24,455 nucleotides of DNA, from contig DATKDL010000104.1 of assembly GCA_035512695.1 (NCBI GenBank), positions 1 through 24,455 of the forward strand, given 5' to 3'. Source of the stretch: DATDOR01 sp035512695 (GTDB taxonomy: Bacteria > Chloroflexota > Anaerolineae > Anaerolineales > JABWBV01). Every line of letters begins with the position of its first letter. Positions within the stretch are counted from its first letter, which is position 1. The translations under genes and the position numbers were made by a program. Below the pieces are notes generated by a model. It had not been told where the DNA came from and made no database searches. It saw nothing but the letters and a program-made list of their open reading frames with translations. Positions 14,235-20,656 of this stretch are shown piece by piece.

Positions 14235-15170
14235 ATGAAAACTGTCCTGATCACTGCCCCCTACCTGCTCCCCCACCTGGACCGCTTCCGGCCGGTCCTG
14301 GAAGGCAATGGCTTGCAGCTGATCACCCCGCCCGTCGCGGAACGGCTGGAGGAGGCCGATCTCCTCGAATACGCCGGCCGGTTCGACGGGACCATCTGCG
14401 GGGACGACCGCTACACGGCCCGCGTCCTGGAGGCCTGCTCCCCGCGGCTCAGGGTGATCTCGAAATGGGGCACCGGGATCGATTCGATCGACCGGGAGGC
14501 CTGCGAGCGGCTGGGGATCCGGCTGTGCAACACCCCCAACGCCTTCAGCGAACCGGTCGCCGACAGCGTCATGGCCTACATCCTGGCCTTCGCCCGCCGG
14601 AGCCCCTGGCTGGACCGGGCGATGAAGCGCGGGGAATGGCAAAAGCTGCCCGGCCGGGCGCTGCGCGAGTGCACCCTGGGCGTGATCGGGGTCGGGAACT
14701 GCGGCAAGGCCGTCCTGCGCCGGGCGGCCGCCTTCGGGATGACGATGCTCGGGAACGACGTCGTCCCAATTGACCCGGCCTTCACGGCGAAGCACGGCGT
14801 GGAGATGACGGCGCTCGACGACCTGTTGGCCCGCTCGGACTTCATCTCGGTCAACTGCGACCTCAACCCGACCAGCTATCACATCATCAACGCGGAGAGC
14901 CTGGCGAAAATGAAGTCGTCGGCCGTCCTGGTCAACACCGCCCGCGGCCCGCTGGTTGACGAGCCGGCGCTGGTCACCGCCCTGCAGTCCGGCCGCCTCG
15001 CCGGCGCGGCCCTGGACGTCTTCGAAACCGAACCGCTCCCCCAGGACAGCCCCCTGCTCGCCATGGACAACGTCCTGCTCGCCCCGCACAATGCCAACTC
15101 CAGCCCGGAGGCGTGGGAGCATGTCCATCGGAGTACGATTCGGAATTTGGTGGAGGGGTTGGGAATTTGA
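14235..15170 (+). CDS. D-2-hydroxyacid dehydrogenase (phosphoglycerate dehydrogenase-like)
   Basis: This 311-residue NAD-dependent enzyme oxidises or reduces a 2-hydroxy acid. The NAD-binding domain has GVGNCGKAVLRRAAAFGM (GxGxxG). Catalytic-site blocks are VNTARGPLVDE (Arg), DVFETEPLP (Glu) and LLAPHNANSSPEAW (His). The N- and C-terminal substrate-binding segments frame it (KWGTGIDSIDREACERLGI). There is no ACT domain, so it is shorter than regulated SerA. Being flanked by a CMP-sugar synthetase and an SDR suggests it modifies a sugar-acid precursor or makes a substituent acid, but this is inference. A TAATCT sequence at 14228-14233 sits too close to ATG to be a standard promoter. No ribosome binding site is visible. 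Confidence 0.9.
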   Translation: MKTVLITAPYLLPHLDRFRPVLEGNGLQLITPPVAERLEEADLLEYAGRFDGTICGDDRYTARVLEACSPRLRVISKWGTGIDSIDREACERLGIRLCNTPNAFSEPVADSVMAYILAFARRSPWLDRAMKRGEWQKLPGRALRECTLGVIGVGNCGKAVLRRAAAFGMTMLGNDVVPIDPAFTAKHGVEMTALDDLLARSDFISVNCDLNPTSYHIINAESLAKMKSSAVLVNTARGPLVDEPALVTALQSGRLAGAALDVFETEPLPQDSPLLAMDNVLLAPHNANSSPEAWEHVHRSTIRNLVEGLGI

Positions 15171-15222
15171 TTCAGCGAATCAGCGGATCAGCGAATTCGC
15201 TGATCCGCTGATTCGCTGAATC
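15169..15222. repeat. Perfect 54-nt palindrome of CAGCGAAT/CAGCGGAT octamers
   Basis: Positions 15169-15195 are the exact reverse complement of 15196-15222 with no loop. Each arm is three octamers of the CAGCGRAT type. It begins inside the dehydrogenase stop codon. The next gene's AGGAG follows at 15235. As RNA it would form a 25-27 bp stem, and as DNA it could extrude a cruciform. Confidence 0.9.
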
Positions 15223-15246
15223 GCCGAACCAACCAGGAGCATTGAC

Positions 15247-15999
15247 ATGAAATCTGTCTTGATCACCGGCGCTGCCGGGGGGATCGGGCGGGCGACGGTG
15301 GCGCTGTTTGCCCGCAAGGGGTGGCTCGTCGTTGGCGTCGACCGGCAGCCGTTCGACGGCGATTTCCCGGAGAGCGGCCTGTTCGTGCGGGGCGACATCA
15401 CCGACCCGCCCGGGCTGGATGCCCTGCTGGCGGCGACCCGGTCCCGGACGGAGACCCTGGACGCCCTGGTCAACAACGCCGCCGTCCAGATCGCCAAGCC
15501 GCTGCTCGAGACCACGGTCGAGGAGTGGGACACGGTCATGACGGCCAACCTGCGCTCGGTCTTCATGGGGGTCAAGCTGTTCCACCCACTGCTCAAGGCG
15601 GACGGCGGGGGGGCGATCGTCAACGTCTCATCGGTCCACGCAGTGGCAACCTCGAAGGACATCGCCGCCTACGCCGCATCCAAAGGCGGTCTGCTGGCGC
15701 TGACCCGGGCGATGGCGATCGAGTTCGCCGGCGACGGGATCCGGGCCAACGCCATACTACCCGGGGCGGTCGACACCGGGATGCTGCGCGCCGGGCTGAG
15801 CCGCGGCCACGCCGGGGAGGGGAGCCTCGACGCCCGGCTGGAGAACCTGGCCCGCAGCACGGTCAGCGGCCGGATCGGGACTCCGGACGAGATCGCCGGC
15901 GCCATCTACTTCCTGGCGGACGGGGAACAGTCGTCGTTCATGACGGGGCAGGCCCTGATCGTGGATGGGGGGGCGACGGCGAAGTTGAGTACGGAATAG
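15247..15999 (+). CDS. Short-chain dehydrogenase/reductase (SDR), second copy
   Basis: This classical 250-residue SDR has TGAAGGIGRA (cofactor), VDRQP (an Asp after beta-2, suggesting NAD), LVNNAAVQ, the serine of NVSSVHA, YAASKGG (catalytic Tyr and Lys) and GQALIVDGGATAK at the end. It is only distantly related to the SDR at 2896 and lacks that protein's long pre-Tyr insert. AGGAG at 15235-15239 lies 7 nt before ATG 15247, one of the few canonical ribosome binding sites in the locus. It probably works with the adjacent dehydrogenase on the same sugar pathway. The substrate is unknown. Confidence 0.9.
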   Translation: MKSVLITGAAGGIGRATVALFARKGWLVVGVDRQPFDGDFPESGLFVRGDITDPPGLDALLAATRSRTETLDALVNNAAVQIAKPLLETTVEEWDTVMTANLRSVFMGVKLFHPLLKADGGGAIVNVSSVHAVATSKDIAAYAASKGGLLALTRAMAIEFAGDGIRANAILPGAVDTGMLRAGLSRGHAGEGSLDARLENLARSTVSGRIGTPDEIAGAIYFLADGEQSSFMTGQALIVDGGATAKLSTE

Positions 16000-16001
16000 G
16001 T

Positions 16002-16050
16002 GTGAAATTGGATGGATCGCCGGCTCCGCCGGCAATCCATCCAATTTCAC
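16002..16050. terminator. 23-bp hairpin after the second SDR gene
   Basis: Positions 16002-16024 pair with 16028-16050 with a single C-A mismatch across a TCC loop, starting 2 nt after the SDR stop. There is no T-run, and TATAAT (16051-16056) follows directly. It is a strong structure but an uncertain terminator. Confidence 0.75.
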
Positions 16051-16056
16051 TATAAT

Positions 16057-16905
16057 ATGCGCGAGCGATTCAAGCAATCCGTACCTGTACCGTTATTAAC
16101 CACCGCACGGGAGACGCGGGACTGGCTCCGGCGCGTTGCCGCCTGGCCCACCGCCGCGTTCCACCCCCTCCGCCGCGAGAGTATTCGCCGGCTCGGCGAG
16201 CTCAAGGACGCCCACAAGGGCCAGCGCTGCTTCATCATCGGCAACGGCCCGAGCCTCAAGAACACCGACCTGTCCAGGCTGCGCGGCGAGTACACCTTCG
16301 GGATGAACCGTGTCTACCTGGCCTTCGAAGACTGGGGCTTTACCACCTCCTACCTGGTCGCCGTCAACACCCTCGTCATCGAGCAGTGCGCCCCTGACCT
16401 CCTTGCGCTGCCGGTGCCGGTGTTCCTGTCGTGGCGTTCCAGGAAATCAGTTGCGAGCGCCAGGCGCCAGGCACCAGGAACCAGGCACCAGGCACCTGAA
16501 ACTCGTGATCCAATCTACCTGCACACAACCTATTCAGGCCCTCGCTTTGCGACCGACGCCCGCGGGCGGCTGTGGGAGGGGGCGACGGTGACGTACGTTT
16601 GTCTGCAGTTGGCCTTCCACATGGGTTTCGAGACGGCGGTCCTGATCGGCGTCGACCACAGCTTTAAAAGCACGGGAACCCCGAACACGACCGTCACATC
16701 CCTGGGCGACGACCCGGACCATTTCGACCCCGGCTACTTCGGGGCGGGCTTTCGCTGGCAGCTCCCGGACCTGGACACCTCGGAAACCGGCTACCGGATG
16801 GCAGAGCGGGCCTACGAGTCCGCCGGGCGGCGGGTGCTGGATGCGACAGTGGGGGGGAAGCTGGAGGTGTTTGAGAAGGTGGAGTACGACGAGCTATTTT
16901 CGTAG
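16057..16905 (+). CDS. MptE-like DUF115 family protein of glycan loci
   Basis: This 282-residue protein resembles the DUF115/MptE-like family. The archaeal namesake is a 6-hydroxymethylpterin diphosphokinase, while bacterial relatives cluster with flagellin and surface nonulosonate glycosylation genes. Motifs are GQRCFIIGNGPSLKNTDL, FGMNRVYLAFEDWGF, LWEGATVTYVCLQLAFHMGF and LIGVDHSF. A heptamer array (16460-16494) adds a Q-A-P-G-T-R-H type stretch in a loop. ATG 16057 is chosen because the upstream in-frame ATG 16012 lies inside the hairpin. TATAAT sits immediately before it, so either the start codon or the promoter reading is off by a little. The real reaction is unknown. A glycosyl- or phospho-transfer role in the glycan pathway is likely. 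Confidence 0.8.
   Translation: MRERFKQSVPVPLLTTARETRDWLRRVAAWPTAAFHPLRRESIRRLGELKDAHKGQRCFIIGNGPSLKNTDLSRLRGEYTFGMNRVYLAFEDWGFTTSYLVAVNTLVIEQCAPDLLALPVPVFLSWRSRKSVASARRQAPGTRHQAPETRDPIYLHTTYSGPRFATDARGRLWEGATVTYVCLQLAFHMGFETAVLIGVDHSFKSTGTPNTTVTSLGDDPDHFDPGYFGAGFRWQLPDLDTSETGYRMAERAYESAGRRVLDATVGGKLEVFEKVEYDELFS
16460..16494 (+). repeat. In-frame heptamer array CCAGGCA x5
   Basis: CCAGGCG, CCAGGCA, CCAGGAA, CCAGGCA and CCAGGCA are consecutive. They are read in the same frame as the array at 5280-5300, giving RQAPGTRHQAP. They interrupt an otherwise conserved region of the MptE-like protein, presumably at a surface loop. Confidence 0.88.
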
Positions 16906-16914
16906 CCCCTGAAG

Positions 16915-18375
16915 ATGATGAGACGGCCATTTTACCGCTTCCTTGCTGCCGCCCTCTTCCTCGCCGCCGCCGCTGTCCGGCTGACCGATTTGACCGACGA
17001 GCCGCTCGATTTCAACCCGACCCGGCAGCTCTTCAACGCCATCACCGCCAGGGGGATCTACTACGCATCCTTCCCGGAGGCCGATCCGGCGCTGCGAGGG
17101 CTGGCCGTCCAGCACGGGAACAGCCTCGAACGGCTCGAACCCCCCATCCTGCCGGCCCTGGCGGCGATCGGCTACCGGCTGGCCGGCGGGGAGCGGCTGT
17201 GGATCCCGCGCCTGGTCTCGATCGCGGCCTGGCTGGCGGGGGGCTGGCTGATCGTCCTGGTCGGGCGGAAAATGGGGGCGGGGGGACCGGGGATCCTGGT
17301 CGGACTCGCCTATTTCCTGTTCCTGCCGCTCGGGATCTACGCCAGCCGGTCGTTCCAGATCGACCCGATGATGACCGTCCTGATCGCCGGGAGCCTGTAC
17401 GCGGCGCTGGCCTGGTCCGAGCGGCGGACCTGGCGCTGGGCCCTGGTCGCCGGGCTGGTCGCCGGGGCGGCCGTCTTCGTCAAGGGCGTCGGGGCGCTGC
17501 TGCTCGGCCCGGCCCTGGCGGCCTGCGTCTGGGTGGCAGCAGGGGGGGAAGAGGGGGCCGGTTTCAAGGAACGCCTGCGGAACCTGGTCCGGGACCCGCA
17601 GGTCTGGACGCTGTTCGCCCTTGCGGTCGGGCCGATGCTGCTGTATTACCTGGTCGTACCGCGGGAGACCGGCTGGCTGATCACCAACTCGGCCCTCAAC
17701 CGGCCGGATGAGGTCCTGGGCCCGTCCTTCTACATCCGCTGGCTGATCCTGCTGGACCGGCTGCTCTGGGCACCGGTGATCCTGGCCGCCTTCGGGAGCC
17801 TGTGGCTGGCGCCGAAACCCGCCCGGTGGACCCTGCTCGGCCTGTGGGCCGGCTATGGCCTGTACGGCCTCGCTTTCCCCCGGCTGATCACGACGCACGA
17901 CTACTACCAGCTCCCGCTGATCCTGGCCGTGGCCTTGTCGCTGATCCCGGCCGCGGACATGGTCGGGCAAAAACTCGTCGAGCAGGGCCCGGCGGCCCGG
18001 GCCGTCTTCGCTGGGCTGCTGCTGCTGGGGGCATTTTATCCGGGTTGGATCTCCCGATCGGTGCTGTTGGCGGAGAATTACCGGGATGCGGGCGCATACT
18101 GGGAGCAAGTTGGAAGCGAGATCCCGCTCGACGGCCGCGCCATTGGCTACACGCAGGATTACGGGTTCCGGCTGATGTACTACGGCTGGCGGCGGATCGA
18201 CGTGCTGCCGGAAGGCCTCTCGGCGGCGGAGTTCGAACGGACCCGTGCCGGCGCCGACTATTTCGTCGTCACCGCCAGGAACCAGATGAGCGACAACCTG
18301 GCGGAGCACCTGGGGGCAACTTACCCGGTCGTCGCCGAAGGCGGGGGGTACGTGGTCTACGACTTGCAACCATAA
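16915..18375 (+). CDS. Polytopic glycosyltransferase of the GT39/ArnT type
   Basis: This 486-residue integral membrane protein has roughly ten hydrophobic helices and a soluble C-terminal segment of about 100 residues. The first large extracytoplasmic loop begins after helix 1 with LTDLTDEPLDFNPTRQ, which carries acidic residues where lipid-phosphate-sugar-dependent GT-C enzymes have their catalytic Asp. Helix-rich blocks such as VSIAAWLAGGWLIVLVGRKM and FLPLGIYASRSFQIDPMM fit the PMT_2 family. Such enzymes move a sugar from a polyprenyl-phosphate carrier to lipids, proteins or polymers outside the membrane. It lies after the MptE-like gene and before a GT2. The double ATG at 16915 has GAAG just upstream. 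The sugar and acceptor are unknown. Confidence 0.8.
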   Translation: MMRRPFYRFLAAALFLAAAAVRLTDLTDEPLDFNPTRQLFNAITARGIYYASFPEADPALRGLAVQHGNSLERLEPPILPALAAIGYRLAGGERLWIPRLVSIAAWLAGGWLIVLVGRKMGAGGPGILVGLAYFLFLPLGIYASRSFQIDPMMTVLIAGSLYAALAWSERRTWRWALVAGLVAGAAVFVKGVGALLLGPALAACVWVAAGGEEGAGFKERLRNLVRDPQVWTLFALAVGPMLLYYLVVPRETGWLITNSALNRPDEVLGPSFYIRWLILLDRLLWAPVILAAFGSLWLAPKPARWTLLGLWAGYGLYGLAFPRLITTHDYYQLPLILAVALSLIPAADMVGQKLVEQGPAARAVFAGLLLLGAFYPGWISRSVLLAENYRDAGAYWEQVGSEIPLDGRAIGYTQDYGFRLMYYGWRRIDVLPEGLSAAEFERTRAGADYFVVTARNQMSDNLAEHLGATYPVVAEGGGYVVYDLQP

Positions 18376-18378
18376 CCT

Positions 18379-18427
18379 CCGGAAACAAGCGTGCGCCAGG
18401 GTTCGCCCGGCGCCAGCCTTTTTCCGG
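18379..18427. repeat. Imperfect long hairpin between two glycosyltransferase genes
   Basis: CCGGAAA (18379-18385) pairs with TTTCCGG (18421-18427). An inner GCGCC...GGCGC arm and an AGGG-TTCG-CCC tip continue the stem with bulges. It sits 3 nt after the stop codon of the membrane glycosyltransferase and 9 nt before the next ATG. Confidence 0.6.
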
Positions 18428-18436
18428 GCAACCCCG

Positions 18437-19399
18437 ATGAAATTATCGATTGTAACCCCCTCCTTCAACCAATCCTCCTTCCTCGACCAGACAATCCGCT
18501 CCGTCCTCTCGCAGGAGGGGGTCGAGATCGAGTACCTCGTCATGGACGGCAGCTCGACCGACGGTAGTCTCGATATCATTGAACACCACGCCGCGCGGCT
18601 GGCCTGGTGGACCAGCGAATCGGACCGAGGCCAGGGGGACGCCCTTCGCAAAGGCTTCGCGCGCGCCAACGGCGACGTCCTGGCCTGGGTGAATTCGGAC
18701 GACCTGCTGGCGCCCGGCGCGGCACGGTCGGCGCTGGCGGCGCTGGAACGGCACCCGGAGGCGGACCTGGTCTACGGGAACGCCGCCAGTATCGACCCGG
18801 ACGGCCGGCCGCTGAACGACATGCTCTTCCGGCCCTACTCGGCCGCCGACCTGGCGGCTTTCCACATCATCTGCCAGCCGGCCGTCTTCTTCCGCCGGGA
18901 GGCTTACCTGCGCGCCGGCGGCCTGGACCCTTCATTTCATTTTCTCCTGGACCACGACCTCTGGCTGCGGATCGCCGCCCGAGGGTCGATCCGTTACGTC
19001 CCGGAGCTGTGGGCCTTCGCCCGGCAGCATCCGGATGCGAAGAATGTGGCGCAGGCGGAGAGGTTTGGGGAGGAGGCGCACCGGATCGTCGACCGGCTGC
19101 GGACCGACCCGGCCTATGCGGAGATCTACCCCGCAAACGAGCGCCGCATCCGGGCCGCCGCGCTCCGTTTCGAAGCCCGCTACCTGCTGGATGCCGGCAG
19201 GGATCGGGCCGCGTTCAGGACCTATCTGCGCAGTCTCCGGACCCACCCTGCCACGGCGTTTGTGGAATGGCACCGGATCATCTTTGCGGGATTGAGCGCG
19301 ATCGGATTAGGTGGATTGGGGGCGGTTTATTATCGCCGGAAGCGGCGGCGCGGTTCGCAGCAGCTAAGGGGAGTTGCGAACGTGGCGGATTTGTATTGA
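18437..19399 (+). CDS. Family 2 glycosyltransferase with C-terminal membrane helix
   Basis: The 320-residue enzyme has an N-terminal GT-A domain: LSIVTPSFNQSSFLDQTI, VMDGSSTDGS, WWTSESDRGQGDALRKGFA and the DxD-type metal site in AWVNSDDLL. YGNAASIDPDG and PAVFFRREAYLRAGGLD follow, then LLDHDLWLRIA. This 'SDRGQsDAl' subgroup is common in capsule and O-antigen loci. Residues ~280-300 (IFAGLSAIGLGGLGAVYY) form a membrane helix followed by a basic tail, which would anchor it to the inner face. It is the last plus-strand gene of the locus and converges with coaX, with which it shares a terminator. The sugar is unknown. Confidence 0.9.
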   Translation: MKLSIVTPSFNQSSFLDQTIRSVLSQEGVEIEYLVMDGSSTDGSLDIIEHHAARLAWWTSESDRGQGDALRKGFARANGDVLAWVNSDDLLAPGAARSALAALERHPEADLVYGNAASIDPDGRPLNDMLFRPYSAADLAAFHIICQPAVFFRREAYLRAGGLDPSFHFLLDHDLWLRIAARGSIRYVPELWAFARQHPDAKNVAQAERFGEEAHRIVDRLRTDPAYAEIYPANERRIRAAALRFEARYLLDAGRDRAAFRTYLRSLRTHPATAFVEWHRIIFAGLSAIGLGGLGAVYYRRKRRRGSQQLRGVANVADLY

Positions 19400-19456
19400 A
19401 TAGGCGAATGGGCGAATGGGCGAGGGATCTTTCGCCCATTCGCCCATTCGCCCATT
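19398..19456. terminator. Shared hairpin spanning two convergent stop codons (GCGAATGG octamers)
   Basis: Positions 19398-19423 pair with 19431-19456 with one mismatch. The stem starts inside the GT2 TGA and ends at the last base of the coaX gene on the other strand. It is built of GCGAATGG octamers. It can fold in transcripts of both strands, so it is a likely bidirectional stop, although no long T-run is present. Confidence 0.8.
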
Positions 19457-20220
19457 CATTGGTTCATCTCCCAAATAATCCTCAACCCTTCCAAAGTCAG
19501 CCACGGCGCGATATGGTCGATCACCCGGGTCTCGGCGGAGACGATCTCTGAAAGCCCCCCCGTCGCGATTACTTTCGTCTCCGGGCCGAGTTCGGTTTTG
19601 AAACGGGCGACCATGCCCTCCACCAGCCCGACGTAGCCGAACAGCAAACCGGACTGGATCGCGTGCGGCGTATTCTTGCCGATCACGGCCGGGGGGCGGG
19701 CCAGGTCGACCCGGGTCAGCTTGGCGGCGCGGGCGAACAGGGCGTCGGCGGCGATCCCCAAACCGGGGGCGATTGCGCCACCGAGGTAGTCGCCTTCCTT
19801 TGAAATCGCGTTGAACGTGGTCGCCGTCCCGAAATCGACCACGCAGGCCGGTCCGCCGAAGAGTTTTTGGACGGCGGCCGCATCGCAAACCCGGTCGGCC
19901 CCAACGGCGCGGGGCGGCTCGTACAGGATCCGGACCCCTGTCTTGACCCCGGCGTCGACGACGAGGGGGTCGAGCCCCAGGTAGTTCCGGCAGGCGTCCA
20001 GGACGCGCGGGGTCAGCGGCGGGACGACGGAGGCCAGGCAGATCCCCGTCAGGTCGGCGGGAGTTCGGCCGGCATGGTTCAGGAGCCCGAGGAACTGCAA
20101 GCCGTACTCGTCGGGCATCCGCTCGTGGTCGGTCGCCAGACGCCAGCGGGGGCCGAGGGTCTCGCCATCGTAAAGGCCGAGGGTCAGGTTGGTGTTGCCG
20201 ATGTCGATGGTGAGGAGCAT
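19456..20220 (-). CDS. coaX: Type III pantothenate kinase
   Basis: This 254-residue cytosolic enzyme catalyses ATP + pantothenate to 4'-phosphopantothenate, the first step of coenzyme A synthesis. It has the ASKHA phosphate motif DIGNTNLTLGLYDG at 6-19. ASVVPPLTP, the GADRVCDAAA block, the second phosphate motif VVDFGTATTFNAIS, and GGAIAPGLGIAADALFARAAKL and ATGGLSE near the end follow. The length is typical. It is encoded opposite to everything else in the window and is divergent from the riboflavin-importer unit. A 25-bp hairpin lies just upstream of its start. AGCAT-like sequence gives no obvious ribosome binding site: the 15 nt before ATG are AT-rich with ACCACCC. Confidence 0.96.
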   Translation of the reverse strand: MLLTIDIGNTNLTLGLYDGETLGPRWRLATDHERMPDEYGLQFLGLLNHAGRTPADLTGICLASVVPPLTPRVLDACRNYLGLDPLVVDAGVKTGVRILYEPPRAVGADRVCDAAAVQKLFGGPACVVDFGTATTFNAISKEGDYLGGAIAPGLGIAADALFARAAKLTRVDLARPPAVIGKNTPHAIQSGLLFGYVGLVEGMVARFKTELGPETKVIATGGLSEIVSAETRVIDHIAPWLTLEGLRIIWEMNQ

Positions 20221-20234
20221 GGGTGGTTATTTTA

Positions 20235-20293
20235 AACGAAAAACCGGGGGCGAGCGGGGCGCCGGGCACCCCGCTCGCCCCCGGTTTTTCGTT
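20235..20293. terminator. Perfect 25-bp A5/T5 hairpin between divergent genes
   Basis: Positions 20235-20259 are the exact reverse complement of 20269-20293, with a 9-nt loop. AAAAA and TTTTT flank the GC core, so it looks like a bidirectional terminator. It lies between coaX (minus) and the riboswitch promoter (plus), where no converging transcript is expected. Confidence 0.85.
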
Positions 20294-20303
20294 CGTAACA
20301 AGT

Positions 20304-20309
20304 TATAAT
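20304..20309 (+). promoter_or_regulatory. TATAAT promoter for the FMN-riboswitch transcript
   Basis: This perfect -10 hexamer lies about 40 nt upstream of the aptamer. Transcription would start near 20316. No clear -35 is visible. The preceding 25-bp hairpin occupies that area. Confidence 0.6.
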
Positions 20310-20347
20310 ACCCGCACAATTGAATCAGGCCGCCCATGCGGCGGCGA

Positions 20348-20519
20348 ACCTTCGGGGCAGGGTGAGGGCGTTGGACCTGTCGGTCCAACGCTTCAATTCC
20401 CGACCGGTAGTGAGGCGGCGCTTTGCGCCGTCGAAGCCTACGAGCAGAAAAGGGCCATCCTCCTCTGCATGATCTGGTGAAATTCCAGGGCCGACGGTAC
20501 AGTCCGGATGAAAGAAGGC
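20348..20519 (+). ncRNA. FMN riboswitch (RFN element) with a hairpin inserted in P2
   Basis: The conserved RFN core is all present and in order. P1 is formed by CCTTC (20349-20353) with GAAGG (20514-20518). TTCGGGGCAGGGTGA (20351-20365), AATTCCCGACCGG (20395-20407), CCTACGAGC, TCTGGTGAAATTCCAG (20473-20488), GGCCGACGGTACAGTCC and GGATGAAAGAAGG follow. The aptamer binds flavin mononucleotide and normally turns off flavin synthesis or import genes when FMN is plentiful. Here it leads into an ABC importer operon. A 29-nt insertion (20366-20394) containing a perfect 10-bp hairpin splits the normally short P2 loop. The rest, including the P6 loop, is canonical. Confidence 0.93.
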
Positions 20520-20568
20520 GGCGGCGTTCACCGCAAGGCGGGTGAGCGTGATGCGCGCTGTGCAATGA

Positions 20569-20599
20569 CCCCGAAACTTACGTTTCGGGGTTCGTTTTT
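20569..20599 (+). terminator. First terminator of the riboswitch expression platform
   Basis: CCCCGAAAC (20569-20577) pairs with GTTTCGGGG (20582-20590), followed by TTCGTTTTT. This is a textbook intrinsic terminator about 50 nt after the aptamer. With FMN bound it should form and end the transcript. Confidence 0.88.
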
Positions 20600-20623
20600 G
20601 CAGCGGCATGTCCTCGCGCGCGG

Positions 20624-20653
20624 TCCCCGAAGGAACAGGCTTCGGGGATTTTT
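20624..20653 (+). terminator. Second terminator-like hairpin abutting the permease start codon
   Basis: TCCCCGAAG (20624-20632) pairs with CTTCGGGGA (20640-20648), followed by TTTTT and then ATT-ATG. Its right arm contains the only Shine-Dalgarno-like bases (GGGGA, 20644-20648), so it could block translation as well as transcription. Its CCCCGAAGG (20625-20633) is fully complementary to CCTTCGGGG at the 5' end of the aptamer. Confidence 0.75.
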
Positions 20654-20656
20654 ATT

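Noticed and set aside
16012..16056. Start of the MptE-like gene at the in-frame ATG 16012
   Set aside because: The extra 15 residues would be encoded by the arm of the intergenic hairpin. The next ATG (16057) begins the basic N-terminal segment, and TATAAT intervenes.
16894..18669. A 591-residue minus-strand open frame opposite the GT39-like gene
   Set aside because: Low-complexity Q/P/R/D-rich composition and full overlap with a motif-bearing membrane protein on the plus strand show it is a shadow frame.
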